From Oceanobacillus sp. HTM 045 (GTDB taxonomy: Bacteria > Pseudomonadota > Alphaproteobacteria > Rhodobacterales > Rhodobacteraceae), in the NCBI GenBank assembly GCA_009733745.1, contig WNWL01000001.1, positions 248,001-312,000 on the forward strand: a DNA stretch of 64,000 nucleotides. The letters are read 5' to 3'. The notes beneath the pieces were generated by a model that was not told the DNA's origin, did not search any database, and saw nothing but the letters and a program-made list of their open reading frames with translations. Of the stretch, positions 38,276 to 46,244 are shown piece after piece. Within the stretch, counting starts at the first letter, position 1; every line of letters starts with the position of its first letter. Both the position numbers and the translations under genes were made by a program.

Positions 38276-38908
38276 TCAGCCGCCGAAATAGCCCTCGGCG
38301 GGGAGGAAGCGGGCAAGCTGCGCCGCTTCGGCCCAGTCCCGCTCGTGCGCCTCGGTGCCGACCAGCACCACGGCGTCGGAGGGGAGCCGGAGCGGCTTCA
38401 GCGCGTCGCGGAGCGCGGCGCGGGCCGCGCCCCACCCGGCCTGCTCGTTCGCGCCGGGCAGGGTGGCGGCGCCGGCGAAGTCTATGCCGTTGCGTGCCGC
38501 GAGCGCCGCGGCCAGCGCCGGCGGGTCGAGCCGGCGCTGCGCGCCTAACAGCCGGTCGCAGCGGTTCAGCCTGCGCAGCTTGTCGACGACGTGCCCCGGC
38601 ATCTCCAGCCCGCGTTCCAGCCGCAGCCCCATCCCGTCGCAGGTGAACAGGAAGGCGACGATGTCGCGCCCGGTCCCGAGCAGGATGGAGGCGTATTGCG
38701 GGTAGTCGAGCCCCAGTTCCTGCGCGCGCCGCACCCGCCGCCGGATCACTTCCAGCGGCAGCTTCGGCAGGAGCGCGGTGCGGGCCTGCTTCCAGGCATA
38801 GGCCCGCCAGGACCGGCCGGTGTCGAGCGACGGGCCCTGGTTGTGGCCGATGCCGGGCAGGCGCTCGCCCGGCAGCGCCGAGACCGGGGACCGGGGCAGC
38901 CCGTTCAC
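38276..38908 (-). CDS. Uncharacterised protein with GHNQGP motif
   Basis: About 210 residues, cytoplasmic, Arg/Leu-rich. The N-terminus carries LPGIGHNQGPSLDTGRSWR, a motif seen in many unrelated alphaproteobacterial hypothetical proteins. The body is helical, with KQARTALLPKLPLEVIRRRV, RRAQELGLDYPQYASILLG and a C-terminal SDAVVLVGTEAHERDW. I do not recognise a function; a nucleic-acid-related role is possible. The start is a GTG that overlaps the DUF1326 stop as GTGA, so it is coupled to that gene. It is the last gene of the four-gene regulator operon. Confidence 0.7.
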   Translation of the reverse strand: MNGLPRSPVSALPGERLPGIGHNQGPSLDTGRSWRAYAWKQARTALLPKLPLEVIRRRVRRAQELGLDYPQYASILLGTGRDIVAFLFTCDGMGLRLERGLEMPGHVVDKLRRLNRCDRLLGAQRRLDPPALAAALAARNGIDFAGAATLPGANEQAGWGAARAALRDALKPLRLPSDAVVLVGTEAHERDWAEAAQLARFLPAEGYFGG

Positions 38909-39699
38909 GGGCCGACCCAGTCGATCTGGCAGAGCTCGGCCGACTTGCCATCGAAGTTCCAGACCCGGCCGAAGTCGCGCACCTTGCCCTTGAGCGCGCG
39001 CGAGGCGACGACGGTGGAGCCCATCCAGTAGGAGGTGTTCTCGATCGTCACCGGCTTGCCCGGCTCGGCGCCGTCGATCGGGGCGATCTGGCCGAGGATC
39101 GCCTTGCCGGCGGTCACGGTGCGCACGTCGCCCTCGATATCGTAGGTCACCGGCGCGCGCTTGGTCTCCAGCCACTCGGAGACCAGCAGGCGGAAGAGCC
39201 CCGTGGTGCCCTTCGCGCGGCCCTGGAGGATGCGCTCCAGCGCGTCGTACTGCTGGTCGGTGGCGCGCTCGTCGATATAGGTCGCCACCTTCCAGTCGCC
39301 CTGGCCCATCGAGTAGGGGATGTCGAGCAGCATCGCGACGTTGAGCCCGGAGAGGTCGAGGTCGCCCATGTTGCCCTTGTCGATCCGCACCCCGAGCCAT
39401 GCCTGGCAGTAGCCGTAGGTCGGCTTGTGGCTGCCGAGCGAGACGACGCAGGGGCAGAACACGTCGCAGGAGCAGTTGAGCGCAAGCTCGCCCTTGATCT
39501 GCCACGGCTCCGGCCCGGCGGCGGGTGCGGCGGACCTGGCGCTGCGCTTCGCGGGCGCCTTGCCGGTGGCGGCCTTGGCGGCAGTGGCCTTAGTGGTGGC
39601 GGCCTTGCTCGCGGGGGCCTTCTTTGCAGGAGCCTTCTTCGCGGGAGCCTTCTTGGCAGGCGCCTTTTTCGCGGGTGCCTTTGTGGCGGCCTTTGTCAT
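38905..39699 (-). CDS. DUF1326 protein with histone-H1-like Lys/Ala/Pro tail
   Basis: 264 residues. The first 60 are a repeat tail (PAKKA units, then Ala/Lys/Thr-rich) resembling histone H1 tails; its DNA is a tandem 15-bp repeat near 39600-39690. The DUF1326 domain follows, with the cysteine cluster LNCSCDVFCPC and the segment GQGDWKVATYIDERATDQQY. DUF1326 proteins commonly pair with DUF2182 membrane proteins, as here, but their biochemistry is not established. The tail is unusual for the family. It has no signal peptide. Confidence 0.85.
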   Translation of the reverse strand: MTKAATKAPAKKAPAKKAPAKKAPAKKAPASKAATTKATAAKAATGKAPAKRSARSAAPAAGPEPWQIKGELALNCSCDVFCPCVVSLGSHKPTYGYCQAWLGVRIDKGNMGDLDLSGLNVAMLLDIPYSMGQGDWKVATYIDERATDQQYDALERILQGRAKGTTGLFRLLVSEWLETKRAPVTYDIEGDVRTVTAGKAILGQIAPIDGAEPGKPVTIENTSYWMGSTVVASRALKGKVRDFGRVWNFDGKSAELCQIDWVGP

Positions 39700-39757
39700 C
39701 CTGTCCTCCGATGGTTCGGTCTTCCTGGGGTTCCCTGGTCTTTCCTTGCCGGCGCGT

Positions 39758-40558
39758 TCATCCGAGCGCGAGCCAGATCAGCACGGCGAGCCCCGCCGCG
39801 ATGAGCACCGCGCCGACATGGCGGCTCCAGCGCTCGGCGCGGGGCAGGACCCGTTCCGCGAGGCAGTAGAGCGCGATCGCGGCCATCCAGCCGATGTTCA
39901 TCGCGCCGAACACGAACATCAGCACCATCACGCCGACGCAGCAGCCGAGGCAGGTCAGCCCGTGGCGCACGCCGAGCGGGAAGGCGCCCTCGGGGCCGTC
40001 GCGCCACTCGGTCAGCAGGAAGTTCATCGGGTGGCGGCACTTCACGAGGCAGGCCTGCTTGACCGCGGAGAACTGCCAGGCCCCGGCGGCTGCCAGCAGG
40101 AGGCCCGCGCCGAGCGGGGTGGCCTGCGTGCCGCCCTCGGTGCCGGTGATGCCGCGGGCGAGAAGCTGCGCCAGCGCGAAGGCCAGCGCCGCGCCCGACC
40201 AGAGGCCGAGATAGCCGGCGGCGAACAGCCCGACGCGGCGGGCGAGGCGGGCGCCGTGGTCCTCCTTCGCGGCGAGGCCGGCATAGGTGCCGAGCATCGG
40301 CGCGGCGGTCGGCAGCATCATCGCGGCCATCATCAGCACCCACATCAGCGCGGTCGCGGCGATGGTGGCGAGGCTCCAGTCCGGCGGCACCGGCGCGGGC
40401 GGGGCATCGCCGGTAGGCAGGCAGAGGATCGCGGCGAGATCGGCATCGCCCATCGCCGTCCAGGTCGCGGCCCAGAGCGCCCCGGCGATCAGCAGCGCCG
40501 AGCCGAGCACCGCGGTGCGCGGATCGTGCAGGCGCGCGGCGATCCCCTCAGCGTGCAT
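39758..40558 (-). CDS. DUF2182 integral membrane protein
   Basis: 266 residues with about seven hydrophobic segments. DUF2182 marks are WVLMMAAMMLPTAAPMLGTY, FAAGYLGLWSGAALAFALAQ, the cytoplasmic VKQACLVKCRHPMNFLL and GLTCLGCCVGVMVLMFVFG. The conserved Cys/His pairs give the family its predicted metal-binding label. It is 58 bp before DUF1326 and overlaps the GntR gene stop by 11 bp, so it belongs to a regulated unit. Proposed role: metal or thiol transport or chelation with DUF1326; not proven. Confidence 0.87.
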   Translation of the reverse strand: MHAEGIAARLHDPRTAVLGSALLIAGALWAATWTAMGDADLAAILCLPTGDAPPAPVPPDWSLATIAATALMWVLMMAAMMLPTAAPMLGTYAGLAAKEDHGARLARRVGLFAAGYLGLWSGAALAFALAQLLARGITGTEGGTQATPLGAGLLLAAAGAWQFSAVKQACLVKCRHPMNFLLTEWRDGPEGAFPLGVRHGLTCLGCCVGVMVLMFVFGAMNIGWMAAIALYCLAERVLPRAERWSRHVGAVLIAAGLAVLIWLALG

Positions 40559-41387
40559 CGGGCCACCCCGTGTTGCGCCTGCCCGCGGTGCTGCGCGCGA
40601 CCGCTTCCTTGCCCCGCCGCGCGGCGGTAGCCTGCTCCGCCTCGCGGGCGGCGCGGCGGGCCTGCGCCTCGGCGATGAGGCGCGCGTTCTCCTCCGACAG
40701 GGCGTCGATCTCCGCGACCACGCCGGCGGCGTCGCGGGCCTCCAGCGCGTCGGTCATCCTCTCGTGCCGGTCGGCGATCGCGGCGCGGTCGCGGGCGCGG
40801 TAGGTGATCATGTTGAAGAGCGGCTGCACCGCCTCGATCACCCCGGCCAGCTGGAGCGAGAGGAGCGGGTTGCCCGCGGCGTCGGCCAGCAGGCGGTGAA
40901 AGCGCACGTCCGAATCGCAGAAGGCGGTGTCGGGCAGGGCCGGGTCGCGCTGGCGGGCGACCTCCGCGCGCATTGCGGCGAGGTCGTCCGGCGCGCGCCG
41001 GTCGCAGGCGAGTGGCACCGCGGCGGCGAGCAGCGCGCGGCGCGCCTCGGCCACGGTGGTGGCGTCGAGCGGGGCCATGCTGACCATCAGCGTCGCCGCG
41101 GTGACGACCTGGGCCTGCGCCTCGTTCTGGGTGATCCGGTTGACGAAGCTGCCCCCGGTGGCGCCGCGTCGGGTGCGGATCAGGTCCTGCGCGGCGAGCC
41201 GCTTGAGCGCCTCGCGCACGGTCGGGCGGGAGACGCCGAACCGCTCGGCCAGTTCCTGCTCGCCGGGCAGGCGCTCGTCGACCATCAGCCGGCCCTTGAG
41301 GATCGCGGCGCGCAGGTCCTCGGCGATCCGCGTGGCTGCGCTGCGGTCTGCCGCGCTGCGGTCGGAGGCGGTTTCTGGCTGGCTCAT
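40548..41387 (-). CDS. GntR family (FCD/FadR subfamily) regulator
   Basis: 279-residue repressor-type protein. The N-terminal winged helix is seen in MVDERLPGEQELAERFGVSR and TVREALKRLAAQDLIRTRRG, and the FCD ligand domain (residues about 110-235) has FCDSDVRFHRLLADAAGNPL and the helical HERMTDALEARDAAG. These are the FadR/VanR-like FCD features; ligand unknown (often carboxylates). The start at ATG is preferred over an upstream in-frame TTG. It is divergent from acuI and upstream of DUF2182/DUF1326, so it may regulate both. A TTGTTTGACAA operator lies 17 bp before the start. Confidence 0.9.
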   Translation of the reverse strand: MSQPETASDRSAADRSAATRIAEDLRAAILKGRLMVDERLPGEQELAERFGVSRPTVREALKRLAAQDLIRTRRGATGGSFVNRITQNEAQAQVVTAATLMVSMAPLDATTVAEARRALLAAAVPLACDRRAPDDLAAMRAEVARQRDPALPDTAFCDSDVRFHRLLADAAGNPLLSLQLAGVIEAVQPLFNMITYRARDRAAIADRHERMTDALEARDAAGVVAEIDALSEENARLIAEAQARRAAREAEQATAARRGKEAVARSTAGRRNTGWPDAR

Positions 41388-41403
41388 TGCGGGCCCCGAG
41401 GAA

Positions 41404-41414
41404 TTGTTTGACAA
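41404..41414. promoter_or_regulatory. Candidate FCD-GntR operator TTGT-N3-ACAA
   Basis: TTGTTTGACAA matches the TNGTNNNACNA form typical of FadR/VanR-subfamily operators and sits in the AT-rich 84-bp gap between the GntR gene and acuI. It would serve autoregulation or control of acuI. Confidence 0.5.
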
Positions 41415-41471
41415 ATTGATCGCACCGAAGATGCTGCGGCGTCAATCGGCAAACCGCAACGGGAGAGCGCC

Positions 41472-42464
41472 ATGGGATTCCGAGCCATCGTCGTAGACAG
41501 GGAAGAGCAGGGACAGGTCAGCCAGGAGATCCGCGAGATCGAGGTCTCGGACCTGCCCGAGGCCGACGTCCTGGTCGATGTCGAGTACTCCACGCTGAAC
41601 TACAAGGACGGGCTCTGCCTGACCGGCAATGGCGGGCTGGTGCGCAAGTACCCGCATGTGCCGGGCATCGACTTCGCCGGGACCGTGGCCGAGTCGTCCA
41701 GCCCCGACTACAGGCCGGGCGACAAGGTCGTGCTGACCGGCTGGCGCGTCGGCGAGGTCTGGTGGGGCGGCTATGCCGAGAAGGCGCGGGTGAAGTCCGA
41801 GTGGCTGGTGCCGCTGCCGGAGGGCCTGACCACGCGGCAGGCGATGGCGGTCGGCACCGCCGGGTTCACCTCGATGCTGGCCGTCCTCGCGCTGGAGGCG
41901 CACGGGCTGCAGCCGGGGCAGGGGCCGGTGCTGGTCACGGGCGCGTCGGGCGGCGTCGGCTCGGTGGCGACGGCGATCCTCGCCAATCTCGGCTACGAGG
42001 TCGCCGCGGTGACCGGGCGGCCGGAGACCGGGGACTACCTGCGCGAGCTGGGCGCGAGCCAGATCGTCTCGCGCGACAGCCTGCTGGAGGAGTTCAAGAA
42101 GCCGCTCGACAGCGAGACCTGGGCCGGCTGCGTCGACGCGGTGGGCGGGCCGATGCTGGCGCGCGTCCTGACGCAGATGAAGTACGGCGCCTCGGTCGCG
42201 GCGGTGGGCCTCGCGGGCGGGCCGAAACTGCCGGCGACGGTGATCCCGTTCCTGCTGCGCGGCGTGAACCTGCTCGGCATCGATTCGGTGATGAAGCCCA
42301 AGGCCGACCGGCTGGAGGCCTGGAAGCGCATCGCCACCGACCTGCCGATGGACAAGCTCGAGGCGATGATCGAGCCCGCGGTGCTGGCCGACCTGCCGGA
42401 CCTCGGCTCGGCGATCCTCGGCGGCAAGGTCAAGGGCCGCGTCGTGGTCGACGTGCGGGCCTGA
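41472..42464 (+). CDS. acuI: Acryloyl-CoA reductase-type MDR oxidoreductase (AcuI)
   Basis: 330-residue NADPH-dependent medium-chain reductase without structural zinc. Family marks are STLNYKDGLCLTGNGG, YPHVPGIDFAGTVAES, the nucleotide loop VTGASGGVGSVATAIL and the C-terminal LLGIDSVMKPKADRLEAW, all typical of AcuI/YhdH. AcuI reduces acryloyl-CoA to propionyl-CoA in DMSP and acrylate metabolism, which fits the DMSP-lyase-like cupins elsewhere in the window. Shine-Dalgarno GGGAGAG lies 5 bases before the ATG. Probably controlled by the divergent GntR-type regulator. Confidence 0.92.
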   Translation: MGFRAIVVDREEQGQVSQEIREIEVSDLPEADVLVDVEYSTLNYKDGLCLTGNGGLVRKYPHVPGIDFAGTVAESSSPDYRPGDKVVLTGWRVGEVWWGGYAEKARVKSEWLVPLPEGLTTRQAMAVGTAGFTSMLAVLALEAHGLQPGQGPVLVTGASGGVGSVATAILANLGYEVAAVTGRPETGDYLRELGASQIVSRDSLLEEFKKPLDSETWAGCVDAVGGPMLARVLTQMKYGASVAAVGLAGGPKLPATVIPFLLRGVNLLGIDSVMKPKADRLEAWKRIATDLPMDKLEAMIEPAVLADLPDLGSAILGGKVKGRVVVDVRA

Positions 42465-42489
42465 CCGCCTGAACGCCCGATTGCCTGCT

Positions 42490-42512
42490 CCGGCGCCGGA
42501 ATTCGGCGCCGG
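42490..42512 (+). terminator. 9-bp hairpin after acuI
   Basis: CCGGCGCCG and CGGCGCCGG enclose loop GAATT, 26 bp after the acuI stop; outer TTGC/GCAA can extend it. No T-run follows, so termination strength is uncertain. Confidence 0.5.
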
Positions 42513-42536
42513 GCAAACTCTCGGGCACGGATTCAC

Positions 42537-42570
42537 GGCCACCGGACAACAGTTTCACGTTCCGGTGGCC
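42537..42570. repeat. Perfect 10-bp inverted repeat before the M23 gene
   Basis: GGCCACCGGA and TCCGGTGGCC flank a 14-base spacer that is AT-richer than its flanks. It lies 124 bp before the M23 start, after the acuI hairpin. It may be an operator or a leader hairpin. Confidence 0.45.
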
Positions 42571-42693
42571 GAACTCACAGGCACCGGGCCGCGCGGTGCT
42601 GTATCCTCTCTGCATTTCAGACCGGCCGGCTGGCCCGGGTCTCGCTTTATTTCGCGGGGTTTCGGCCTGCCGGGCCCGATTGCGGAGAGCGAC

Positions 42694-43695
42694 ATGTCAT
42701 TGATCCAGCTGAGCGTCGGCAAGCCGACGAAATGTTCCAACATCGAGTCGGACGTGTACATGGTCCAGCGCCTGCTGCGCGGCGCTGCCTCGCGGCTGTC
42801 CGACAAGGACTACGACCCCGGGGAACCCGACGGCGTGGTCGGCTCCAAGACGCTGGGCGCGATCCGCGAGTTCCAGGACCGGTTCATGAACTGGCCCGAC
42901 GTGGTGATCTCGCCCAACGGCCGCACGATCCGCGAGCTGAGCGAGTTCTCGGTCTGGGCACTGCTGCGCCAGATGAACCTGTTTCCCTTCGGCCATGACG
43001 AGCCGGCCCCGGCGGCGCGCGGCACCCTCGGCCCGCCGGACCCGGAGACGCGCAAGGGCTCCGGCAAGGCCAACGAGATCGCGCGGACCAACCCGGGCGG
43101 ATGCTTCCCGATCCCGCAGATGCCGACGCGCGACATCACCACCGGCGCACGCTATTTCGGTGCGCCGCGCACCAAGGACGGGCGCTACCGCAAGCATGCG
43201 GGCGTGGACCTGATCTGCAAGGTCGGTACGCCGGTCTTCGCGGTGGCCGACGGCGTGGTGAAGACGCCGATCCGGCATTTCTACCGCTCCACCGGCGAGT
43301 TCGCGATCGACCACGGCGATTTCTGGGTCCGCTACTGCGAGATCGCGATCAAGGCGTCGAAGGCGCTGGGCCTGGACGAGCCGGGCACCGAGGTGAAGAA
43401 GGGCCAGCTGATCGGCTTCATCGGCATCATGAAGTCGTCCTCCATGCTGCATTTCGAGATGTACTCGGGCGAGGAGTCCGGCACGCTGGCGCTGCACGCG
43501 CACCGCAAGCCCTATACCAAGAAGCTGAAGGACGCCTCCTTCATGCGCCGGCGCGACCTGATCAACCCGACCGACTGCCTGAAGCAGTGGATGGGCAACA
43601 TCCCGGAGCTGACGCCCGAACTGGCGGCGATGGCCAAGGACGCCGCCTCGTCGGCGAAGAAGGCGCGCGACGCCTATTTCGCGAAGAAGAAGTGA
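42694..43695 (+). CDS. M23 family metallopeptidase with peptidoglycan-binding-like N-terminus
   Basis: 333 residues without a clear signal peptide. Residues 1-90 look like a peptidoglycan-binding module (PDGVVGSKTLGAIREFQDRF). The LytM/M23 domain follows, with the zinc His and Asp in RYRKHAGVDLICKVGTPVFA and the late HxH-type segment SSSMLHFEMYSGEE. GGAGAG lies before the ATG. It may be released by lysis or an unrecognised route, or act as a phage-like or toxin-like endopeptidase; no immunity or secretion partner is adjacent. The Lys-rich tail (SAKKARDAYFAKKK) is notable. Confidence 0.8.
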   Translation: MSLIQLSVGKPTKCSNIESDVYMVQRLLRGAASRLSDKDYDPGEPDGVVGSKTLGAIREFQDRFMNWPDVVISPNGRTIRELSEFSVWALLRQMNLFPFGHDEPAPAARGTLGPPDPETRKGSGKANEIARTNPGGCFPIPQMPTRDITTGARYFGAPRTKDGRYRKHAGVDLICKVGTPVFAVADGVVKTPIRHFYRSTGEFAIDHGDFWVRYCEIAIKASKALGLDEPGTEVKKGQLIGFIGIMKSSSMLHFEMYSGEESGTLALHAHRKPYTKKLKDASFMRRRDLINPTDCLKQWMGNIPELTPELAAMAKDAASSAKKARDAYFAKKK

Positions 43696-43703
43696 GCACC
43701 GGC

Positions 43704-43723
43704 GCGGCGGCCCCGGCCGCCGC
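43704..43723 (+). terminator. GC hairpin after the M23 gene
   Basis: GCGGCGG and CCGCCGC enclose CCCCGG, 8 bp after the stop. No T-run is present, so the call rests on stem strength and position only. Confidence 0.4.
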
Positions 43724-43973
43724 CTGTACCGCACTCTGAACCGCCGCCTGATCCACCGGGTTAACCCACCGGCTTGATCCAATGCGGGCCATCCTGTAGG
43801 CCCGTCCTGTCCGCGCCGTCCGGTCCCACCTCCGGCGCGGGCTGCCGTTGGGCCGCGCATGTCTCGTGCACAGGGTTCACCGGCTCGGCCAGGAAGACCT
43901 GCCAGGATGGGGTGCGCCTCGCCGGGCGGGTGTACCTCCGGGAAGGTGAAACAGACGCGAGGGCTCAGGCCAG

Positions 43974-45200
43974 ATGACCCAGTTCGACCTTGATTTCGTG
44001 CGGGCGCAGTTTCCCGCATTCGCCGATCCGTCCCTGCAGGGATGGGCGTTCTTCGAGAACGCCGGCGGCTCCTACCCGTGCCGCCAGACGATCGGGCGGC
44101 TGATGGAGTTCTACACCCGCACCAAGGTGCAGCCCTACGCGCCCTATCCCGCCTCCGAGGCGGCGGGCGCGGCGATGGACGAGGCGCGGGTGCGCGTCGC
44201 GGCGCTCCTGAATGTGACGCCGGAGGAGGTGCATTTCGGCCCCTCCACCTCGCAGAACACCTACGTGCTGGCCAACGCCTTCCGCCGGATGCTGTCGGCG
44301 GGCGACGAGATCGTCGTCACCGACCAGGACCACGAGGCCAACTCGGGCGTCTGGCGTCGGCTGGCGGACGAGGGAATGGTGGTGCGCGAGTGGAAGGTGG
44401 ACCCCTCCACCGGCCATCTCGACCCGGCGGCGCTGGACGCGCTGCTTTCGGAGAAGACCCGCGTGGTGGCCTTCCCCCACGTCTCCAACATCGTCGGCGA
44501 GATCAACCCGGTGGCGGAGATCTGCGCGAAGATCCGCGCCGCGGGCGCGGTGAGCGTGGTCGACGGCGTATCCGCCGCGCCGCACGGCCTGCCGGACGTG
44601 GCGGAGCTGGGCGCGGACATCTACATGTTCTCCGCCTACAAGACCTGGGGCCTGCATCAGGGCGTGATGACCGTGAAGCGCGACCTCGTCGAGCGGCTGC
44701 CGAACCAGGGGCACTATTTCAACGCCGGCTATGTCACCAAGCGCCTCACCCCGGCGGGGCCGGATCATGCGCAGATCGCGGCCATGTCGGGCGTGGCGGA
44801 CTACACGGATGCGCTGCACGACGCGCATTTCGCCGCCTCCGACGATGCCGCGGAGCGCGGGCGGCGGGTGCACGGGCTGATGCGGGCGCAGGAGGCGGCG
44901 CTGGCCGCGCCGCTGCTCGACTGGCTGAAGGGGCGCAACGACATCCGCCTGCTCGGGCCTTCCGACCCGGAGACCCGCGCGCCGACCGTGGCGATGGCCC
45001 ACGCCCGTCCCGGCGAGGAGCTGGCGCGCGACCTCGCCACACACGGGATCATGGCCGGCGGAGGTGATTTCTACGCCGTGCGGCTGATCGAGGCGATGGG
45101 GGTGGACCCGGCGCACGGGGTGCTGCGGGTCAGCTTCCTGCACTACACCTCGCCGGCCGAGATCGAGCAGCTCATGACGGCGCTGGACAAGGTGCTGTGA
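43974..45200 (+). CDS. Class V aminotransferase-fold PLP enzyme (cysteine desulfurase-like)
   Basis: 408 residues, fold type I. The family marks are FENAGGSYPCRQTIG, FGPSTSQNTYVLANAF, DQDHEANSGVWRRLAD, the Schiff-base Lys in MFSAYKTWGLHQGVM and the C-terminal GVLRVSFLHYTSPAEIEQL. It belongs to the selenocysteine-lyase/kynureninase-like branch of class V proteins often annotated as cysteine desulfurase-like; no Suf/Isc scaffold gene is adjacent, and the true substrate is unknown. It starts an operon with the GNAT and rsmD genes, overlapping the GNAT start by 4 bp. Confidence 0.88.
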   Translation: MTQFDLDFVRAQFPAFADPSLQGWAFFENAGGSYPCRQTIGRLMEFYTRTKVQPYAPYPASEAAGAAMDEARVRVAALLNVTPEEVHFGPSTSQNTYVLANAFRRMLSAGDEIVVTDQDHEANSGVWRRLADEGMVVREWKVDPSTGHLDPAALDALLSEKTRVVAFPHVSNIVGEINPVAEICAKIRAAGAVSVVDGVSAAPHGLPDVAELGADIYMFSAYKTWGLHQGVMTVKRDLVERLPNQGHYFNAGYVTKRLTPAGPDHAQIAAMSGVADYTDALHDAHFAASDDAAERGRRVHGLMRAQEAALAAPLLDWLKGRNDIRLLGPSDPETRAPTVAMAHARPGEELARDLATHGIMAGGGDFYAVRLIEAMGVDPAHGVLRVSFLHYTSPAEIEQLMTALDKVL

Positions 45201-45652
45201 CGGAAACCGGGATCCGCCCCGCCCGTGCGGCGGATCTCGACGCCGCCCGGCGGATCGTCGCCGCGGCCTACGCGCCGCACGCCGCCCGCATGGGCAAGCG
45301 CCCCGGCCCGATGGACGACGATTACGCGGCCCGGATCGCGGAGGGCGCGGTGCACGTCATCGAGGGGGATGATGGCGGGGTGATCGGCCTCGTGGTGCTG
45401 CTGCCGCAGGACGACGCGATGCTGCTCGACAATGTCGCCGTCGCGCCGGAGGCGCAGGGGCTGGGCATCGGGCGCCGCCTGGTCGCCTTCGCGGAGGCCG
45501 AGGCGCGGCGGCAGGGCTTCGGTGTGCTGTGGCTCTACACCCACGAGAGCATGGTGGAGAACATGGCCTTCTACCGCTCGGCCGGTTTCGCCGAGACCCA
45601 TCGCGTGACCGAGCGGGGCTTCGAGCGGGTCTATTTCGGGAAGGGGCTCTGA
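45197..45652 (+). CDS. GNAT family N-acetyltransferase
   Basis: 151 residues. The acetyl-CoA-binding motif A reads VAPEAQGLGIGRRLVAFAEA and the end strand LWLYTHESMVENMAFYRSAG is typical of small GNAT enzymes. GTG start overlapping the upstream stop as GTGA. Substrate unknown. It is translationally coupled to the PLP enzyme and directly abuts rsmD, whose GTG follows the stop without a gap. Confidence 0.88.
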   Translation: MTETGIRPARAADLDAARRIVAAAYAPHAARMGKRPGPMDDDYAARIAEGAVHVIEGDDGGVIGLVVLLPQDDAMLLDNVAVAPEAQGLGIGRRLVAFAEAEARRQGFGVLWLYTHESMVENMAFYRSAGFAETHRVTERGFERVYFGKGL

Positions 45653-46222
45653 GTGCGGATCATCGGCGGGCGTTTCCGCGGCACGCGGCTGGCGGCACCC
45701 GGCGCGGCGGGGGGCGGCGGCGCGCATCTGCGCCCGACCTCCGACCGGGTGCGGGAATCGCTGTTCAACCTGCTGGCCCACGGCGACTATGGCGACCCGG
45801 CCCCGCCGGAGGGGCGGCGGGTGCTGGACCTCTTCGCCGGGACCGGGGCGCTCGGGCTGGAGGCCGCCTCGCGCGGCGCGGCGCGGGCGGTGTTCGTGGA
45901 CGATCACGGGCCCTCGCGCGCGCTGATCCGCGAGAATGTCGAGAAGCTGGGCCTGACCGGCGCCACCAAGATCTGGCGGCGAGATGCGACGAAGCTCGGT
46001 CCGTGCCGGGAGGAGCCTTACGACCTCGTCTTCCTGGACCCGCCCTATGGCGGTGATCTCGGGATCAAGGCGCTGGATTCGGCCCGCGCCGGCGGCTGGA
46101 TCGCGCCCGGCGCGGTGATCGTGCTGGAACAGGCCGAAGGCGACCTGGAGCCGGAGGGCTGGGAGATCGCCGACCGGCGGAACTACGGCGAGACGCGGAT
46201 CCTGATCCTGCTGGCGCCCTGA
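45653..46222 (+). CDS. rsmD: 16S rRNA (guanine(966)-N(2))-methyltransferase RsmD
   Basis: 189-residue SAM-dependent methyltransferase that modifies G966 of 16S rRNA. It opens with RIIGGRFRGTRLAAP, has RPTSDRVRESLFNLLAHGDY, motif I VLDLFAGTGALGLEAASRG and the catalytic motif DLVFLDPPYGGDLG. These are the RsmD marks. GTG start. It ends close to the convergent lipoprotein gene. Confidence 0.95.
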   Translation: MRIIGGRFRGTRLAAPGAAGGGGAHLRPTSDRVRESLFNLLAHGDYGDPAPPEGRRVLDLFAGTGALGLEAASRGAARAVFVDDHGPSRALIRENVEKLGLTGATKIWRRDATKLGPCREEPYDLVFLDPPYGGDLGIKALDSARAGGWIAPGAVIVLEQAEGDLEPEGWEIADRRNYGETRILILLAP

Positions 46223-46244
46223 GCGCGCCAGCCGGCGGCGGCGC

